Part shown: piece after piece, positions 1 to 9,032 of the stretch | How positions within the stretch are numbered: position 1 is the first letter of the stretch | Layout: each line of letters begins with the position of its first letter | NCBI RefSeq assembly: GCF_002803065.1 | Contig: NZ_NNBL01000002.1 | Location: 795,476-859,475 of the forward strand | Direction of reading: 5' to 3' | Source: Streptomyces sp. CB01635 | Lineage (GTDB): Bacteria > Actinomycetota > Actinomycetes > Streptomycetales > Streptomycetaceae | Length of the DNA: 64,000 nucleotides | Position numbers and translations under genes: made by a program | The notes under the pieces: generated by a model | Told to the model about the DNA's origin: nothing | The model's input: the letters and a program-made list of their open reading frames with translations, nothing else | The model's database searches: none

Positions 1-1084
1 TCTGGTCGACGTACTGGTCGAGGCCGACGAGTACGGACGCGGCGCGCAGCTCGTCGCGGGCGCGCGGCGTCACCAGGTCACGGGCGCCGGGGCCGAGCCC
101 GACGACGGCGAGCCGGCCGCGCGGCGCGGTGCGCACGACGGCGCACGTCGCCATCGCGGGCTTCCCGTCGGCGCGCACCGACTTCCGCTTCGGTACGAGG
201 AGTTCACCGCCGGCGACCAGCGCGGCGGCCTCCGCCACGGAGGGCGTGCCGACGGCGTCGAGCGGCGCGTCGGACGGGTTCGGCACGGCGACTGCGGCGA
301 GTGTCTCGGCGCCGTAGGTCACGACGGGCACGCCCAACTGCTCGGCGGCCTCGACGATGCCCGGCTCACCGGCCTTGGCGTCGACGGTCGCGAGCCGCGC
401 CACGGACAGCGGCGAGAGCCCCGCGTCCCGCAGTGTCTCGCGCACGAGCCCGAGCACCTCGTCGACCGGCGCGCCCTTGCTGGCGCCGACGCCCACGACG
501 AGCGACGGGGGCCGCAGGACGACCTCGCGGTCGGCGGGCTCCACGGCGCGGTCGGTGACGCGGATCGTGTGCGCGGCCACCTGGTCCGGCGCGACATTTC
601 CCGGCAGCGCGGGCAGCCGGTGGGCCGACTCGGCGTGCAGGGCGACCGGTTCACCGTCGAGGACCGCCCGGGTGACCCCGGCGACGTCACCCTCGACGGG
701 CAGGCCGAGCGTGTCGAGCCCCGGCACGTCCACGGCGTCCGTCGCCGTGGTCACCACCGGCTCGGCCTCCAGGACGGCGGCCACCTCACGCGCGAGCGCG
801 TTCGCCCCGCCCTCGTGCCCGCCGAGCAGCGACACCGCGAACCGCCCCGCCTCGTCGACGCACACCACGCCCGGGTCCACGTGCTTGTCCCGCAGCAGGG
901 GCGCGACGAGCCGGACCACGGCCCCCGTCGCCAGGAAGCACACCACCTGCTCGCACTCCGTGAACGCGCGCCGCACGGCGTCCCCCACAGAACCCTCGTA
1001 CACGCGCGTACGCGACGGCCATGCCGACGCGAGCCGGTCGCGGGACACCGCCCCGGCCGCCGTGGCGGAAATCAGGCCGATCAC
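1..1084 (-). CDS. cobJ: CbiG-CobJ fusion: cobalamin biosynthesis protein / precorrin-3B C17-methyltransferase (partial)
   Basis: This is the 5' part of a gene that runs off the left edge; 361 codons are visible. Residues 1 to about 320 read as CbiG (GGHEGGANALA, GVGASKGAP). A SAM-methyltransferase start, VVGLGPGARDLVTPRA, follows at about residue 322, so the 3' half is CobJ, the ring-contracting C17 methylase. CbiG-CobJ fusions are common in actinomycetes. The GTG start at 1084 directly follows the cobL stop (TGAGTG), with an AGGAG just upstream inside cobL. It is the third gene of the cobM-cobL-cobJ run. The truncation is only the window edge. Confidence 0.9.
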   Translation of the reverse strand, partial: MIGLISATAAGAVSRDRLASAWPSRTRVYEGSVGDAVRRAFTECEQVVCFLATGAVVRLVAPLLRDKHVDPGVVCVDEAGRFAVSLLGGHEGGANALAREVAAVLEAEPVVTTATDAVDVPGLDTLGLPVEGDVAGVTRAVLDGEPVALHAESAHRLPALPGNVAPDQVAAHTIRVTDRAVEPADREVVLRPPSLVVGVGASKGAPVDEVLGLVRETLRDAGLSPLSVARLATVDAKAGEPGIVEAAEQLGVPVVTYGAETLAAVAVPNPSDAPLDAVGTPSVAEAAALVAGGELLVPKRKSVRADGKPAMATCAVVRTAPRGRLAVVGLGPGARDLVTPRARDELRAASVLVGLDQYVDQ

Positions 1085-2362
1085 TCAACTACTCCTTCGT
1101 TCAAGGAAGTCCACGGAAGTGGCGCTCTGCGCATCTGCATCGGGCCGTACGCCCCACACCAGGAACACCGGATTGGCCGCGGCGAGCCGGGAGACGTCGC
1201 CCGGCAGGGGCGCGAGCCGGGACGACTGGAGCAGCACCCCGTCGGTGACGAACCCGGCAGCGCCCAGTGCGTCCCGCACCGCGCCCACCCGGTCCACCGC
1301 CGCCACGGCGACCACCACGGACCGTCGCGTGCGTCGGGCGCACGCCGTCACGATCGCGGTCAGCTCACGCCCGCCCCCGCCGATGAACACGGCGTCGGGG
1401 TCGGAGAGATCGGACAGGACGGTGGGCGCCGCGCCGTGCACGACGCGTACGTCGACACCGTGGGCGGCGGCGTTGTCCCGGATCCGGGCCACGCCGTCCA
1501 CGGTCTTCTCGACGGCCACGGCCGCGGCACCGAACCGCGCACACTCCACGGCGACCGAGCCGGAACCGGCCCCGATGTCCCACACCAGGTCGCCCGGGCG
1601 CGGCCCGAGCCGCGCGAGCGCGAGCGCCCGCACCTCGAACTTGGTGATCATCGAGTCACGATGCTCGAACTCGCCCTCGTCCAGGGCCCATCGGGACGGG
1701 GGGCGACCGGGACCCGCGAGGGTGCGCACCGGTGCGAGCACCCGCTTCTCGTCCAGGCAGAGCACCACGCTCACCGCGTCGCCCCAGTCACGGGCGGCGG
1801 CCTCCGACGGCGTGACGCGTTCAAGGCTCTCGTGCTCGGGGTCGCCGAGGCGGGACGCGACGACGAGCACGCGGTCGGCGCCGCGGTGCGCGAGTTCGGC
1901 GCCCAGCTCGGCAGGGCCCGCGCCAGGACCCGTCAGCACGGCGGCCTTCGGGTACGCGCGGCACACGTTGACCGCGGTCCGCAGGTCACGGCCGTGCGCG
2001 CTGACCACCGCCGCGTCGTCCCACGGAAGGCCGACGCGCGCGAACGCCGTCGCCACCGACGACACCCCCGGCCGCACGTCGAGCGCCGCGGACCCGAACC
2101 GCTCGGCGAGCGCCCGCACGATCCCGAAGAACCCGGGATCGCCGGACGCCAGCACCGCGACGCCCTGCCCCTTCTCGATGTACCGCTCGACCGCGTCCAG
2201 CGCAGGGGCCAGCGGCCCGAGCACGACCCGCTCCGCCCCGGGAGCCAGCAGCGCCCCGGCCGCGTCGAGATGACGCCGCCCGCCGACGACGAGAGCGGCG
2301 GACGACAGGGCCGGATCCGGGGACAGCGGCGCCCCCGTCCCCGTACCGAAGACCGTGATCAC
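1085..2362 (-). CDS. cobL: Precorrin-6Y C5,15-methyltransferase (decarboxylating), CobL (CbiE-CbiT fusion)
   Basis: CobL of 425 residues methylates C5 and C15 of precorrin-6Y and decarboxylates the acetate side chain at C12. The N-terminal CbiE half carries VFGTGTG and VLASGDPGFFG. The C-terminal CbiT half carries a Rossmann SAM motif, WDIGAGSGSVAVECA. An upstream in-frame extension exists, but homology starts at GTG 2362, which overlaps the cobM stop by four bases (GTGA). The stop is followed at once by the GTG of cbiG-cobJ. Translation of the three genes is therefore likely coupled. Confidence 0.94.
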   Translation of the reverse strand: MITVFGTGTGAPLSPDPALSSAALVVGGRRHLDAAGALLAPGAERVVLGPLAPALDAVERYIEKGQGVAVLASGDPGFFGIVRALAERFGSAALDVRPGVSSVATAFARVGLPWDDAAVVSAHGRDLRTAVNVCRAYPKAAVLTGPGAGPAELGAELAHRGADRVLVVASRLGDPEHESLERVTPSEAAARDWGDAVSVVLCLDEKRVLAPVRTLAGPGRPPSRWALDEGEFEHRDSMITKFEVRALALARLGPRPGDLVWDIGAGSGSVAVECARFGAAAVAVEKTVDGVARIRDNAAAHGVDVRVVHGAAPTVLSDLSDPDAVFIGGGGRELTAIVTACARRTRRSVVVAVAAVDRVGAVRDALGAAGFVTDGVLLQSSRLAPLPGDVSRLAAANPVFLVWGVRPDADAQSATSVDFLERRSS

Positions 2363-3186
2363 GACTGGGCCTGTGCGGATTTCCCGGCCCGCAGCGCAGC
2401 CCGCGCCTCGGGGTCGGCCTTGCGGAAACCGTGGAAGTGGCCCGGGTGGTAGAGGTGCGAACGCGTGCCCTCCGCGTCCAGGGCCGGACCGACCAGGAAC
2501 AGCGTGTGCTTCCACAGCTTGTGCTGCTTCACGGTCTCCTCCAGCGTGCCGATCGTGCACTTCACGATCAGCTCCTCCGGCCAGGTCGCCTGGTACGCGA
2601 CGACGACCGGCGTCGACGTCGGGTAGCCGCCCTCCAGGAGCTCACGCACCAACTGCCCGCTGCGCGCGGCCGACAGGAACAGCGCCATCGTCGTGCCGTG
2701 CCGCGCGAACTCCCGCACCTCCTCGCCCGGAGGCATCGGCGTCTTGCCGCCGCCGAGCCGCGTCAGGACCACGGACTGCGCGACCTCGGGGATCGTCAGC
2801 TCGCGCTGCACGAGCGCGGCCACCGCCGAGAACGACGAGACACCCGGGATCACCTCCGTCGCGATACCGAGCCGCGCGCACCGGTCGACCTGCTCCTGCG
2901 TGCCGCCCCACAGCGCCGGGTCCCCGGAATGGATGCGCGCGACCCGCAGCCCGTCGCGGTGCGCCCGCTCGTACACGGCGACGACGTCCTCCAGCGACAT
3001 CGTCGCCGAGTCCAGGATCTCCGCGCCCTCGCGCGCGTGGTCGAGGACCTCCTCCTGCACCAGGCTGGCCGCCCAGATGACGACATCGGCGTCCGCGATG
3101 GCGCGCGCGGCGCGGAACGTGAGCAGATCGGCGGCGCCGGGCCCGGCACCGACGAAGGTCACCTTGCCGGTGGTTGCTTCGGGCAT
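2359..3186 (-). CDS. cobM: Precorrin-4 C11-methyltransferase CobM
   Basis: This is a 275-residue SAM-dependent tetrapyrrole methylase that adds the C11 methyl group to precorrin-4. FVGAGPGAADLLTFRA at the N-terminus and IHSGDPALWGGTQEQ in the middle are the family motifs, and the length fits. I chose ATG 3186, which has AGAGGA about 9 bases upstream; an upstream in-frame start would add 19 unlike residues. It is the first gene of the cobM-cobL-cobJ run. Its promoter must lie in the 3187-3348 interval shared with the divergent ZIP transporter gene. Confidence 0.94.
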   Translation of the reverse strand: MPEATTGKVTFVGAGPGAADLLTFRAARAIADADVVIWAASLVQEEVLDHAREGAEILDSATMSLEDVVAVYERAHRDGLRVARIHSGDPALWGGTQEQVDRCARLGIATEVIPGVSSFSAVAALVQRELTIPEVAQSVVLTRLGGGKTPMPPGEEVREFARHGTTMALFLSAARSGQLVRELLEGGYPTSTPVVVAYQATWPEELIVKCTIGTLEETVKQHKLWKHTLFLVGPALDAEGTRSHLYHPGHFHGFRKADPEARAALRAGKSAQAQS

Positions 3187-3348
3187 GACTGGGGTCCTCT
3201 CGGGGATGGACGTCGTACGCGTGAGGATCACGCGGTCGTACACGGTTCGGTCGTACGGAGGTACGGGAGCGGTATCGGACGGGTCGGAAGGTGCGGTTCA
3301 GCCGGTCCCGGGCGTGCGCGGACAGTACCGATCCGCTAGCAAAGGACC

Positions 3349-4080
3349 ATGGCCGTCCTCGTCGCCCTTGGCTCGTTCGTGATGACACTCGTCGGCGGCT
3401 GGACCGCCCACCACGTCACCGACCGGCGCCACTTGGTGCTCGGATTCGCCGGCGGCCTGATGCTCGGCGTGGTCGGCTTCGACCTGCTTCCGGAGGCCCT
3501 GCACGGCGCGGGCAACGAGATCTACCAAGTGCCGGCCGCGCTGCTCCTGTTCGTCGCGGGCTTCCTCGCCGCGCACATCGTCGAGCGGCTGCTCGCGATG
3601 CGCCAGGCCGCACACGGGGCGCAGGAGGGCGAGGAACAGGTGCCCCAGGTCGGCCTCGGCGCCGCCTCCGCGATGGTCGGGCACAGCGTCGCGGACGGCG
3701 TCGCGATCGGCGCCTCGTTCCAGGTGAGCAGCACCATGGGGTACACCGTCGCGCTCGCCGTGATCACGCACGACTTCGCCGACGGCTTCAACACGTACAC
3801 GATCACGCGCGCCTACGGGAACGCCCGCCGCAAGGCACTCGCGATGGTCGGCGCGGACGCGCTCGCCCCGGTGGTGGGCGCCGCGTCGACGCTGCTGTTC
3901 ACCATCCCGGCGCAGGCCCTCGCCTGCTACCTCGGGTTCTTCGGCGGCATTCTGCTGTACATCGCGGCCGCGGAGATCCTGCCGGAGGCCAGCCACCACC
4001 ACCCGGCGCGCTCCACGCTCCTGTGCACGATCGCGGGCGCCGCCCTGATGTGGCTGGTGATCGGCGCGTCGGGGGACTAG
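3349..4080 (+). CDS. ZIP family divalent metal transporter
   Basis: This is a 243-residue polytopic membrane protein of the ZIP (zinc/iron permease) family. The metal-binding helices are visible as HSVADGVAIG (His112) and ITHDFADGFNT (about 140-150). An acidic cytoplasmic loop (QEGEEQ) lies between helices 3 and 4, and there is a short His cluster (SHHHP) near the C-terminus. AAGGA precedes the ATG. It lies between cobM (divergent) and cobI (convergent), inside the cobalamin cluster. Cobalt supply for the CobN chelatase is a reasonable inference, but family members mostly move Zn, Fe or Mn and the sequence does not fix the metal. Confidence 0.88.
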   Translation: MAVLVALGSFVMTLVGGWTAHHVTDRRHLVLGFAGGLMLGVVGFDLLPEALHGAGNEIYQVPAALLLFVAGFLAAHIVERLLAMRQAAHGAQEGEEQVPQVGLGAASAMVGHSVADGVAIGASFQVSSTMGYTVALAVITHDFADGFNTYTITRAYGNARRKALAMVGADALAPVVGAASTLLFTIPAQALACYLGFFGGILLYIAAAEILPEASHHHPARSTLLCTIAGAALMWLVIGASGD

Positions 4081-4103
4081 GGCCTGTTCCGCCCCCCGGC
4101 GGG

Positions 4104-4868
4104 TCACAGTTTCCCGCCCCGTCCGCCGTCGCGCCGAGCGGGCGCGATCAGCGTCGACAGGTACGGCAGCGCGGCGTCGGTCTCCAGTTCGGCGGCGGGC
4201 CTGATGGACTCCTCGGGCAGCCCGAGCGCGGACCCCCACACGGCGTCCTGCGTCCGCCCGGTCTCGCGCAGCGCCGCGGCGACCTCGCCCGCGAGCCGCC
4301 CGAACTTGTACGCGACGACGGTGCCGGGCCCCGCGAGCGCCTCCTTGAGCACGGCCGAACCGGCGGTCACCGGCACGAGCGTCAGCGGCTCGGTGCCCTC
4401 GGTGAGCACGGCGCCGGACCGCGCGGCGAGGTCCTGCATGGCGGTGATGCCCGGCACGGTCGCGACGACGGTCCCCGGCACCAGCTCCTCGACGGTCAGG
4501 GCGAGATACGTGAACGTGGAGTACACGTTCGGGTCGCCGATCGTCGCGAACGCGACGGAGCCGTGCTCCCGCAGGAGCGCCGCGACGCGCTCACCGGCCG
4601 CGTCCCAGGCGGCCTCGCGCCGGGCCCGGTCCGAGCGCTCGTTGAGCGCGAAGACGACGCGGACGACTTTGACGGCGGGCACGTAGTGCAGGACGGTCGC
4701 CTCGGCGCGGCCGGGCTCACCGCCATCGGTCCCGTCGGCCGCGGCCATCACCGGTACGACGACGACGGCGGCCTCGCGCAGGGCGTTCACGCCCTTCACG
4801 GTCACGAGCTCGGGGTCACCGGGACCCACGCCGACGCCGGTCAGCCGGTGCGTGGTGTTGCTGGTCAT
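4104..4868 (-). CDS. cobI: Precorrin-2 C20-methyltransferase CobI
   Basis: CobI of 254 residues methylates C20 of precorrin-2, the committed step into the corrin ring. GVGVGPGDPELVTVKGV near the N-terminus and ATIGDPNVYSTF in the middle are diagnostic. The ATG at 4868 overlaps the cobB stop (ATGA). An in-frame extension to 5243 is antisense-like sequence inside cobB and was rejected. This is the last gene of the long cbiB-to-cobI run and converges on the ZIP gene, with only 23 bases between the stops. Confidence 0.94.
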   Translation of the reverse strand: MTSNTTHRLTGVGVGPGDPELVTVKGVNALREAAVVVVPVMAAADGTDGGEPGRAEATVLHYVPAVKVVRVVFALNERSDRARREAAWDAAGERVAALLREHGSVAFATIGDPNVYSTFTYLALTVEELVPGTVVATVPGITAMQDLAARSGAVLTEGTEPLTLVPVTAGSAVLKEALAGPGTVVAYKFGRLAGEVAAALRETGRTQDAVWGSALGLPEESIRPAAELETDAALPYLSTLIAPARRDGGRGGKL

Positions 4869-6373
4869 GACGGGGTGACTCCTTCGGTTGCCCGCGCGAC
4901 TTCGGTTGCCTGCGCGACGATGCGCCGCGCCGCCTGGGGCACGGCGGCCCAGTGCACATGCAGATACGAGGCATGCACCCCGCCCTGCACAAACCCTTCG
5001 ACGCGCCGCCCGGGACGCGTGATGCCCCACGCGGGGGAGGCGCCGGCCCCGGGTTCGACGACGGTGCGATGGAACTCGTGACCGCGCACCCGTGTCCCGT
5101 TCGCGGCCAGCACGCTGTCGGACACAGCGACGGCGTCCCGGTACCCGAGCGTCAGCCGCTCCGACATCCGCGCGTCGATGTCCAGAACCCCGCACATGGG
5201 CCGCCCGTCCAGGGACCGCGCCAGATACAGCAGCCCCGCACACTCGGCGACGACGGGAGCCCCGGACCGCGCGAGCTCCCCGACGGCCTTGCGCAGCGGT
5301 TCATTGGCGGACAGCTCGGAGGCGTACACCTCCGGAAAACCCCCACCGATGACCAACGCCTGTGTCCCGTCCGGGAGTTGCTCGTCCCGAAGAGGGTCGA
5401 AGGACACGACGTCGGCCCCGGCGGCGGCAAGCAGCTCACTGTGCTCGGCATAGGAGAAGGTGAAGGCGGCGCCACCGGCCACGGCGACGCGAGGCTTGCC
5501 CCCCTTGCGGTCCGGCAACTCCGGTGCGTCCGGCCCGTCCTGCGTTTGAGGACCGGGGTCCGGGGCAGAGCCCCCCCGCGGCGGAGCCGCATATTGATAC
5601 GGCCGGGAAGGGGCGGGCCGGGGGAGAGACCCCAAAACCTCAGCCGCATCCCAAGCCGCACAGTCCAACGGCCCGGCACCACGAGCCACCGCATGGAGCG
5701 CGTCCAGGTCACACCCGACCCGCACCAACTCGGCCATCGCGGCAACAGCCGCAACCGCCTCCGCCCCCCGCTCGGCCACCGGTACAAGCCCCAGGTGGCG
5801 CGAGGGAGTCACCACTTCCCCACCCCGGCGCAAAGCGCCGAACACCGGCACCCCCGACTCGTCCAGCGCCTCGCGCAGGATCGCCTCGTGCCGGTCGGAG
5901 CCGACCTTGTTGAGGATCACCCCGGCGAGCCGCACCTCAGGATCGAACGACGCAAAGCCATGCACGAGCGCGGCCACGGACCGCGCCTGGGACGACGCGT
6001 CGACAACGAGCACGACCGGCGCCCGAAGCAGCTTCGCGACATGCGCGGTCGACGCCAGCTCGCCCTGACCGGAGGCCCCGTCGAAAAGCCCCATCACGCC
6101 CTCGACGACGGCGAGATCGCACCCCCGCGCCCCGTGCGCGAAGAGCGGCGCCACGAGCTCGGGCCCGCACATGTACGCGTCGAGGTTGCGCCCGGCGCGC
6201 CCCGTGGCGAGCGCGTGGTACCCGGGGTCGATGTAGTCGGGCCCGACCTTGTGCGGCGACACGGCGAGCCCGCGTCCGGCGAACGCCGCCATCAGACCCG
6301 TCGCGACGGTCGTCTTGCCGCTGCCCGACGAGGGCGCGGCAATGACGAGCCGTGGCAGGGACGAACTCACCAC
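4865..6373 (-). CDS. cobB: Cobyrinate / hydrogenobyrinate a,c-diamide synthase CobB
   Basis: CobB amidates the a and c carboxylates of the corrin ring, using glutamine and ATP (502 residues). The N-terminal domain carries a P-loop, APSSGSGKTTVATG. The C-terminal class I glutamine amidotransferase domain has the nucleophile in VVAECAGLLYLARSLDG and a late HEFH. Between them is an unusual Pro/Gly/Ala linker of about 35 residues, encoded by a dispersed repeat (5531-5630). GTG 6373 and GTG 6370 are both possible starts; the latter gives a GTGA overlap with cobO. The 3' end overlaps cobI. Confidence 0.93.
   Translation of the reverse strand: MVSSSLPRLVIAAPSSGSGKTTVATGLMAAFAGRGLAVSPHKVGPDYIDPGYHALATGRAGRNLDAYMCGPELVAPLFAHGARGCDLAVVEGVMGLFDGASGQGELASTAHVAKLLRAPVVLVVDASSQARSVAALVHGFASFDPEVRLAGVILNKVGSDRHEAILREALDESGVPVFGALRRGGEVVTPSRHLGLVPVAERGAEAVAAVAAMAELVRVGCDLDALHAVARGAGPLDCAAWDAAEVLGSLPRPAPSRPYQYAAPPRGGSAPDPGPQTQDGPDAPELPDRKGGKPRVAVAGGAAFTFSYAEHSELLAAAGADVVSFDPLRDEQLPDGTQALVIGGGFPEVYASELSANEPLRKAVGELARSGAPVVAECAGLLYLARSLDGRPMCGVLDIDARMSERLTLGYRDAVAVSDSVLAANGTRVRGHEFHRTVVEPGAGASPAWGITRPGRRVEGFVQGGVHASYLHVHWAAVPQAARRIVAQATEVARATEGVTPS
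5531..5630. repeat. Streptomyces-type dispersed GC-rich repeat inside cobB
   Basis: This stretch has the marks of the short repeats scattered between genes in many Streptomyces genomes. On the minus strand these are a GTATCAATATGCGGCTCCGC block, GGGGC/GCCCC and GGACC/GGTCC mini-hairpins, and a CTCAAACGC tail. Here it keeps the cobB frame open and supplies the linker between the ATPase and amidotransferase domains. Its AT-containing patches and low-complexity translation differ from the flanking coding sequence. The boundaries are approximate. Confidence 0.7.
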
Positions 6374-6966
6374 TCGATGCCCCTCTGGCCCTTCTGGCCC
6401 GCGTCCATCGGGTGCTTGACCTTGGACATGTCGGTGACCAGGTCGGCGAAGTCCAGCAGCTTCTCGGGGGCGTTGCGCCCGGTGATCACGACGTGCTGGG
6501 TCCCGGGCCGGTCCCGCAGCACGGAGATGACCTCGTCCGTGTCGATCCAGCCCCAGTGCATCGGGTAGGCGAACTCGTCGAGCACGTACAGCTGGTACGT
6601 CTCGGCGGCGAGGTCACGCTTGACCTGCTCCCAGCCCTCGCGGGCCTTCTCCTCGTTGTCCATCTGCGCGTCGCGCTGGACCCAGGACCAGCCCTCGCCC
6701 ATCTTGTGCCAGTCGACGCTCCCGCCCTCGCCGCTCGCGCCGAGGACGCGCAGCGCGTTCTCCTCGCCGACCTTCCACTTCGCCGACTTGACGAACTGGA
6801 ACACCCCGATCGGCCAGCCCTGGTTCCAGGCGCGCAGGGCGAGCCCGAAAGCCGCCGTCGACTTGCCCTTGCCGATGCCGGTGTGGACGACGACGAGCGG
6901 CCGGTTGCGCCGCTGCCGCGTCGTGAGCCCGTCGTCCGGCACGACGCTCGGCTGTCCCTGAGGCAT
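6367..6966 (-). CDS. cobO: Cob(I)yrinic acid a,c-diamide adenosyltransferase CobO
   Basis: CobO of 199 residues transfers the 5'-deoxyadenosyl group from ATP to Co(I) corrinoid. The P-loop VVHTGIGKGKSTAAFG, the FQFVKS segment and YVLDEFAYPMHWGW are typical, and the length matches the family. Its ATG shares one base with the chlID stop (TAATG), and its stop overlaps the cobB GTG. It sits between the chelatase genes and the amidase, as expected for an aerobic-type pathway. Confidence 0.95.
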   Translation of the reverse strand: MPQGQPSVVPDDGLTTRQRRNRPLVVVHTGIGKGKSTAAFGLALRAWNQGWPIGVFQFVKSAKWKVGEENALRVLGASGEGGSVDWHKMGEGWSWVQRDAQMDNEEKAREGWEQVKRDLAAETYQLYVLDEFAYPMHWGWIDTDEVISVLRDRPGTQHVVITGRNAPEKLLDFADLVTDMSKVKHPMDAGQKGQRGIEW

Positions 6967-9032
6967 TACGCGGCCCTCCTGCTGTTCGACTGCAGACCCT
7001 GCATCTGTCGGACCTCCTTCACGAGCCCGGCGATGGAATCGGCCCGCAGCTCGTCGAGCGTCACCGCCGTCCCGCCCAGCTCGCCCGCCAGCTGACCGGC
7101 GAGCCCGAGCCGCACAGGGCCCGACTCGCAGTCCACGACGACCGACGCCGTTCCCTCGGCGGCGAGCAGCCGCGCCGCACGCCCCGCGAGCGCCACCGGC
7201 TCGGGACCGCCCGTCGCGCGCCCGTCGGTCACCACGACGAGGAGCGGCCGGCGCGCCGGGTCCCGCAGTCGCTCCACGCGCAGCACGTCGTGCGCCTTCA
7301 GGAGCCCGGCGGACAGCGGCGTACGCCCACCGGTGGGCAGCGACTCGAGCCGTACGGCGGCCGCGTCCACGGAGGACGTCGGCGGCAGTGCCACATCGGC
7401 CGAGGACCCGCGGAACGTCACGAGCCCCACCTTGTCCCGCCGCTGGTACGCGTCGAGGAGCAGCGACAGGACAGCGCCCTTCACGGCGCTCATCCGCTGC
7501 CGCGCCGCCATCGACCCGGAGGCGTCGACCACGAAGAGCACGAGGTTGCCCTCGCGGCCCTCCCTGGTCGCCTGCCGCAGATCGTCACGCCGCACCACGA
7601 GCCCGGGGCCGGAACGCCCGCGCGCCCGCTGGTGCGGGGCGGCGGCCTGCACGGTCGCCGCGAGGTGCAGCTTGGTGAGCGCGCCACGCGGGCGCCGCGC
7701 ACCCGTCGTACGCCCGTGCTCCGTGCGGGCCCGCGAGCGCCGCCCCGCGGCACCCTCACCGAGTCCGGGCACGCTCAGCATCTTCGTACGGAAGGGCTCA
7801 CCGGCCCGGGCGGCCGCCTGCTCGCCGCCGCCCGCGGGAGCCTTCTGCTCGCCGCTCTCGGAGGGCTCGCCCTGCGCCGGGATGTCGGCGGCCTGGTCGC
7901 CACCCGTGTCGGGGCCGCTGCCCTCGGGCGCGTCCTGGGGCGGCTGCCCGCCCCCTCCACCGGGGCCGTCCCCGTCACCGTCCCCGCCGCCGTCACCGTC
8001 AGGGTCGGGCTCGTCGTCCTGCCCGCCGAACTCCTCAAGAGTGTCGTCGAGCTTGTCCTCGTCGAGCCCCGGCGCGTCGAACGGGTTGCGGCGCCTGCGG
8101 TGCGGCAGCGCGAGGAGCGCGGCCTGCCGCACGTCCTCGGCCAGCACGTCCGTGCGGCCCGCCCACGCGGCGAGCGCCGTCGCCGTACGCGCCATCACGA
8201 TGTCCGCGCGCATCCCGTCGACCTCGAACGCGGCGCACGTCGCGGCGATCTGCCGCAGCGCGGCGTCGCCGAGCCGCACCGAAGGCAGCAGGTCACGGGC
8301 CGCGACGATCCGCGCCCGTACGGCGGACTCCTCCTGCTCCCACTTCCCGGCGAAGCCCTCGGGGTCGTCGTCGTAGGCGAGGCGCCGCTTGACGACCTCG
8401 ACGCGCTGGTCGGGCTCGCGGGAGGCGGCGACCTCCACGGTGAGGCCGAACCGGTCGAGCAACTGCGGCCGCAGCTCGCCCTCTTCGGGGTTCATGGTGC
8501 CGACGAGCAGGAAGCGCGCGGCATGCCGCACGGACACGCCCTCGCGCTCCACGTACGAGGCGCCCATCGCGGCGGCGTCCAGCAGCAGGTCCACCAAGTG
8601 GTCGTGCAGCAGGTTCACTTCGTCGACGTACAGGATCCCGCGGTGCGCGTCGGCGAGGAGCCCCGGCTCGAAGGCCTTCACGCCCTCGGCGAGCGCCCGC
8701 TCGATGTCGAGCGCGCCGACGAGCCGGTCCTCGGACGCGCCGACGGGCAGCTCGACCATGCGGGCGGCACGTGAGGTGCCGGGTCCGGTCTCGTGCGGGC
8801 CGTCCGGGCACGCCGGGTCCGGGGCGCCGGGCGCACACGAGAAGCGGCACCCGGCGACGACCTCGACCTCGGGAATGAGGGCCGAGAGGGCGCGTACGGC
8901 CGTGGACTTGGCCGTGCCCTTCTCGCCGCGCACGAGCACCCCGCCGACGGCAGGGCTGACCGCGTTCAGCAGCAGCGCGAGCCGCAGGTCGTCCTGCCCG
9001 ACGAGCGCGGTGAACGGATAGGGGGTACTCAC
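6966..9032 (-). CDS. ChlI-ChlD type chelatase subunit (putative cobaltochelatase AAA+/VWA fusion)
   Basis: This 688-residue protein fuses the two small chelatase subunits. A ChlI-like AAA+ domain fills residues 1-330 (Walker A GEKGTAKST, Walker B ILYVDEVNLL). A Gly/Asp/Pro linker of about 100 residues follows, and a ChlD-like VWA domain ends the protein with the MIDAS motif VDASGSMA. It replaces CobS/CobT and should drive metal insertion by CobN, encoded just upstream. The GTG start overlaps the cobN stop (GTGA). The linker is low complexity and probably disordered. Confidence 0.9.
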   Translation of the reverse strand: MSTPYPFTALVGQDDLRLALLLNAVSPAVGGVLVRGEKGTAKSTAVRALSALIPEVEVVAGCRFSCAPGAPDPACPDGPHETGPGTSRAARMVELPVGASEDRLVGALDIERALAEGVKAFEPGLLADAHRGILYVDEVNLLHDHLVDLLLDAAAMGASYVEREGVSVRHAARFLLVGTMNPEEGELRPQLLDRFGLTVEVAASREPDQRVEVVKRRLAYDDDPEGFAGKWEQEESAVRARIVAARDLLPSVRLGDAALRQIAATCAAFEVDGMRADIVMARTATALAAWAGRTDVLAEDVRQAALLALPHRRRRNPFDAPGLDEDKLDDTLEEFGGQDDEPDPDGDGGGDGDGDGPGGGGGQPPQDAPEGSGPDTGGDQAADIPAQGEPSESGEQKAPAGGGEQAAARAGEPFRTKMLSVPGLGEGAAGRRSRARTEHGRTTGARRPRGALTKLHLAATVQAAAPHQRARGRSGPGLVVRRDDLRQATREGREGNLVLFVVDASGSMAARQRMSAVKGAVLSLLLDAYQRRDKVGLVTFRGSSADVALPPTSSVDAAAVRLESLPTGGRTPLSAGLLKAHDVLRVERLRDPARRPLLVVVTDGRATGGPEPVALAGRAARLLAAEGTASVVVDCESGPVRLGLAGQLAGELGGTAVTLDELRADSIAGLVKEVRQMQGLQSNSRRAA

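Noticed and set aside
357..2452. Two long plus-strand frames opposite cobL and cbiG-cobJ
   Set aside because: Ser/Thr/Arg- or Arg/His-rich translations without motifs; the minus-strand genes explain the region fully.
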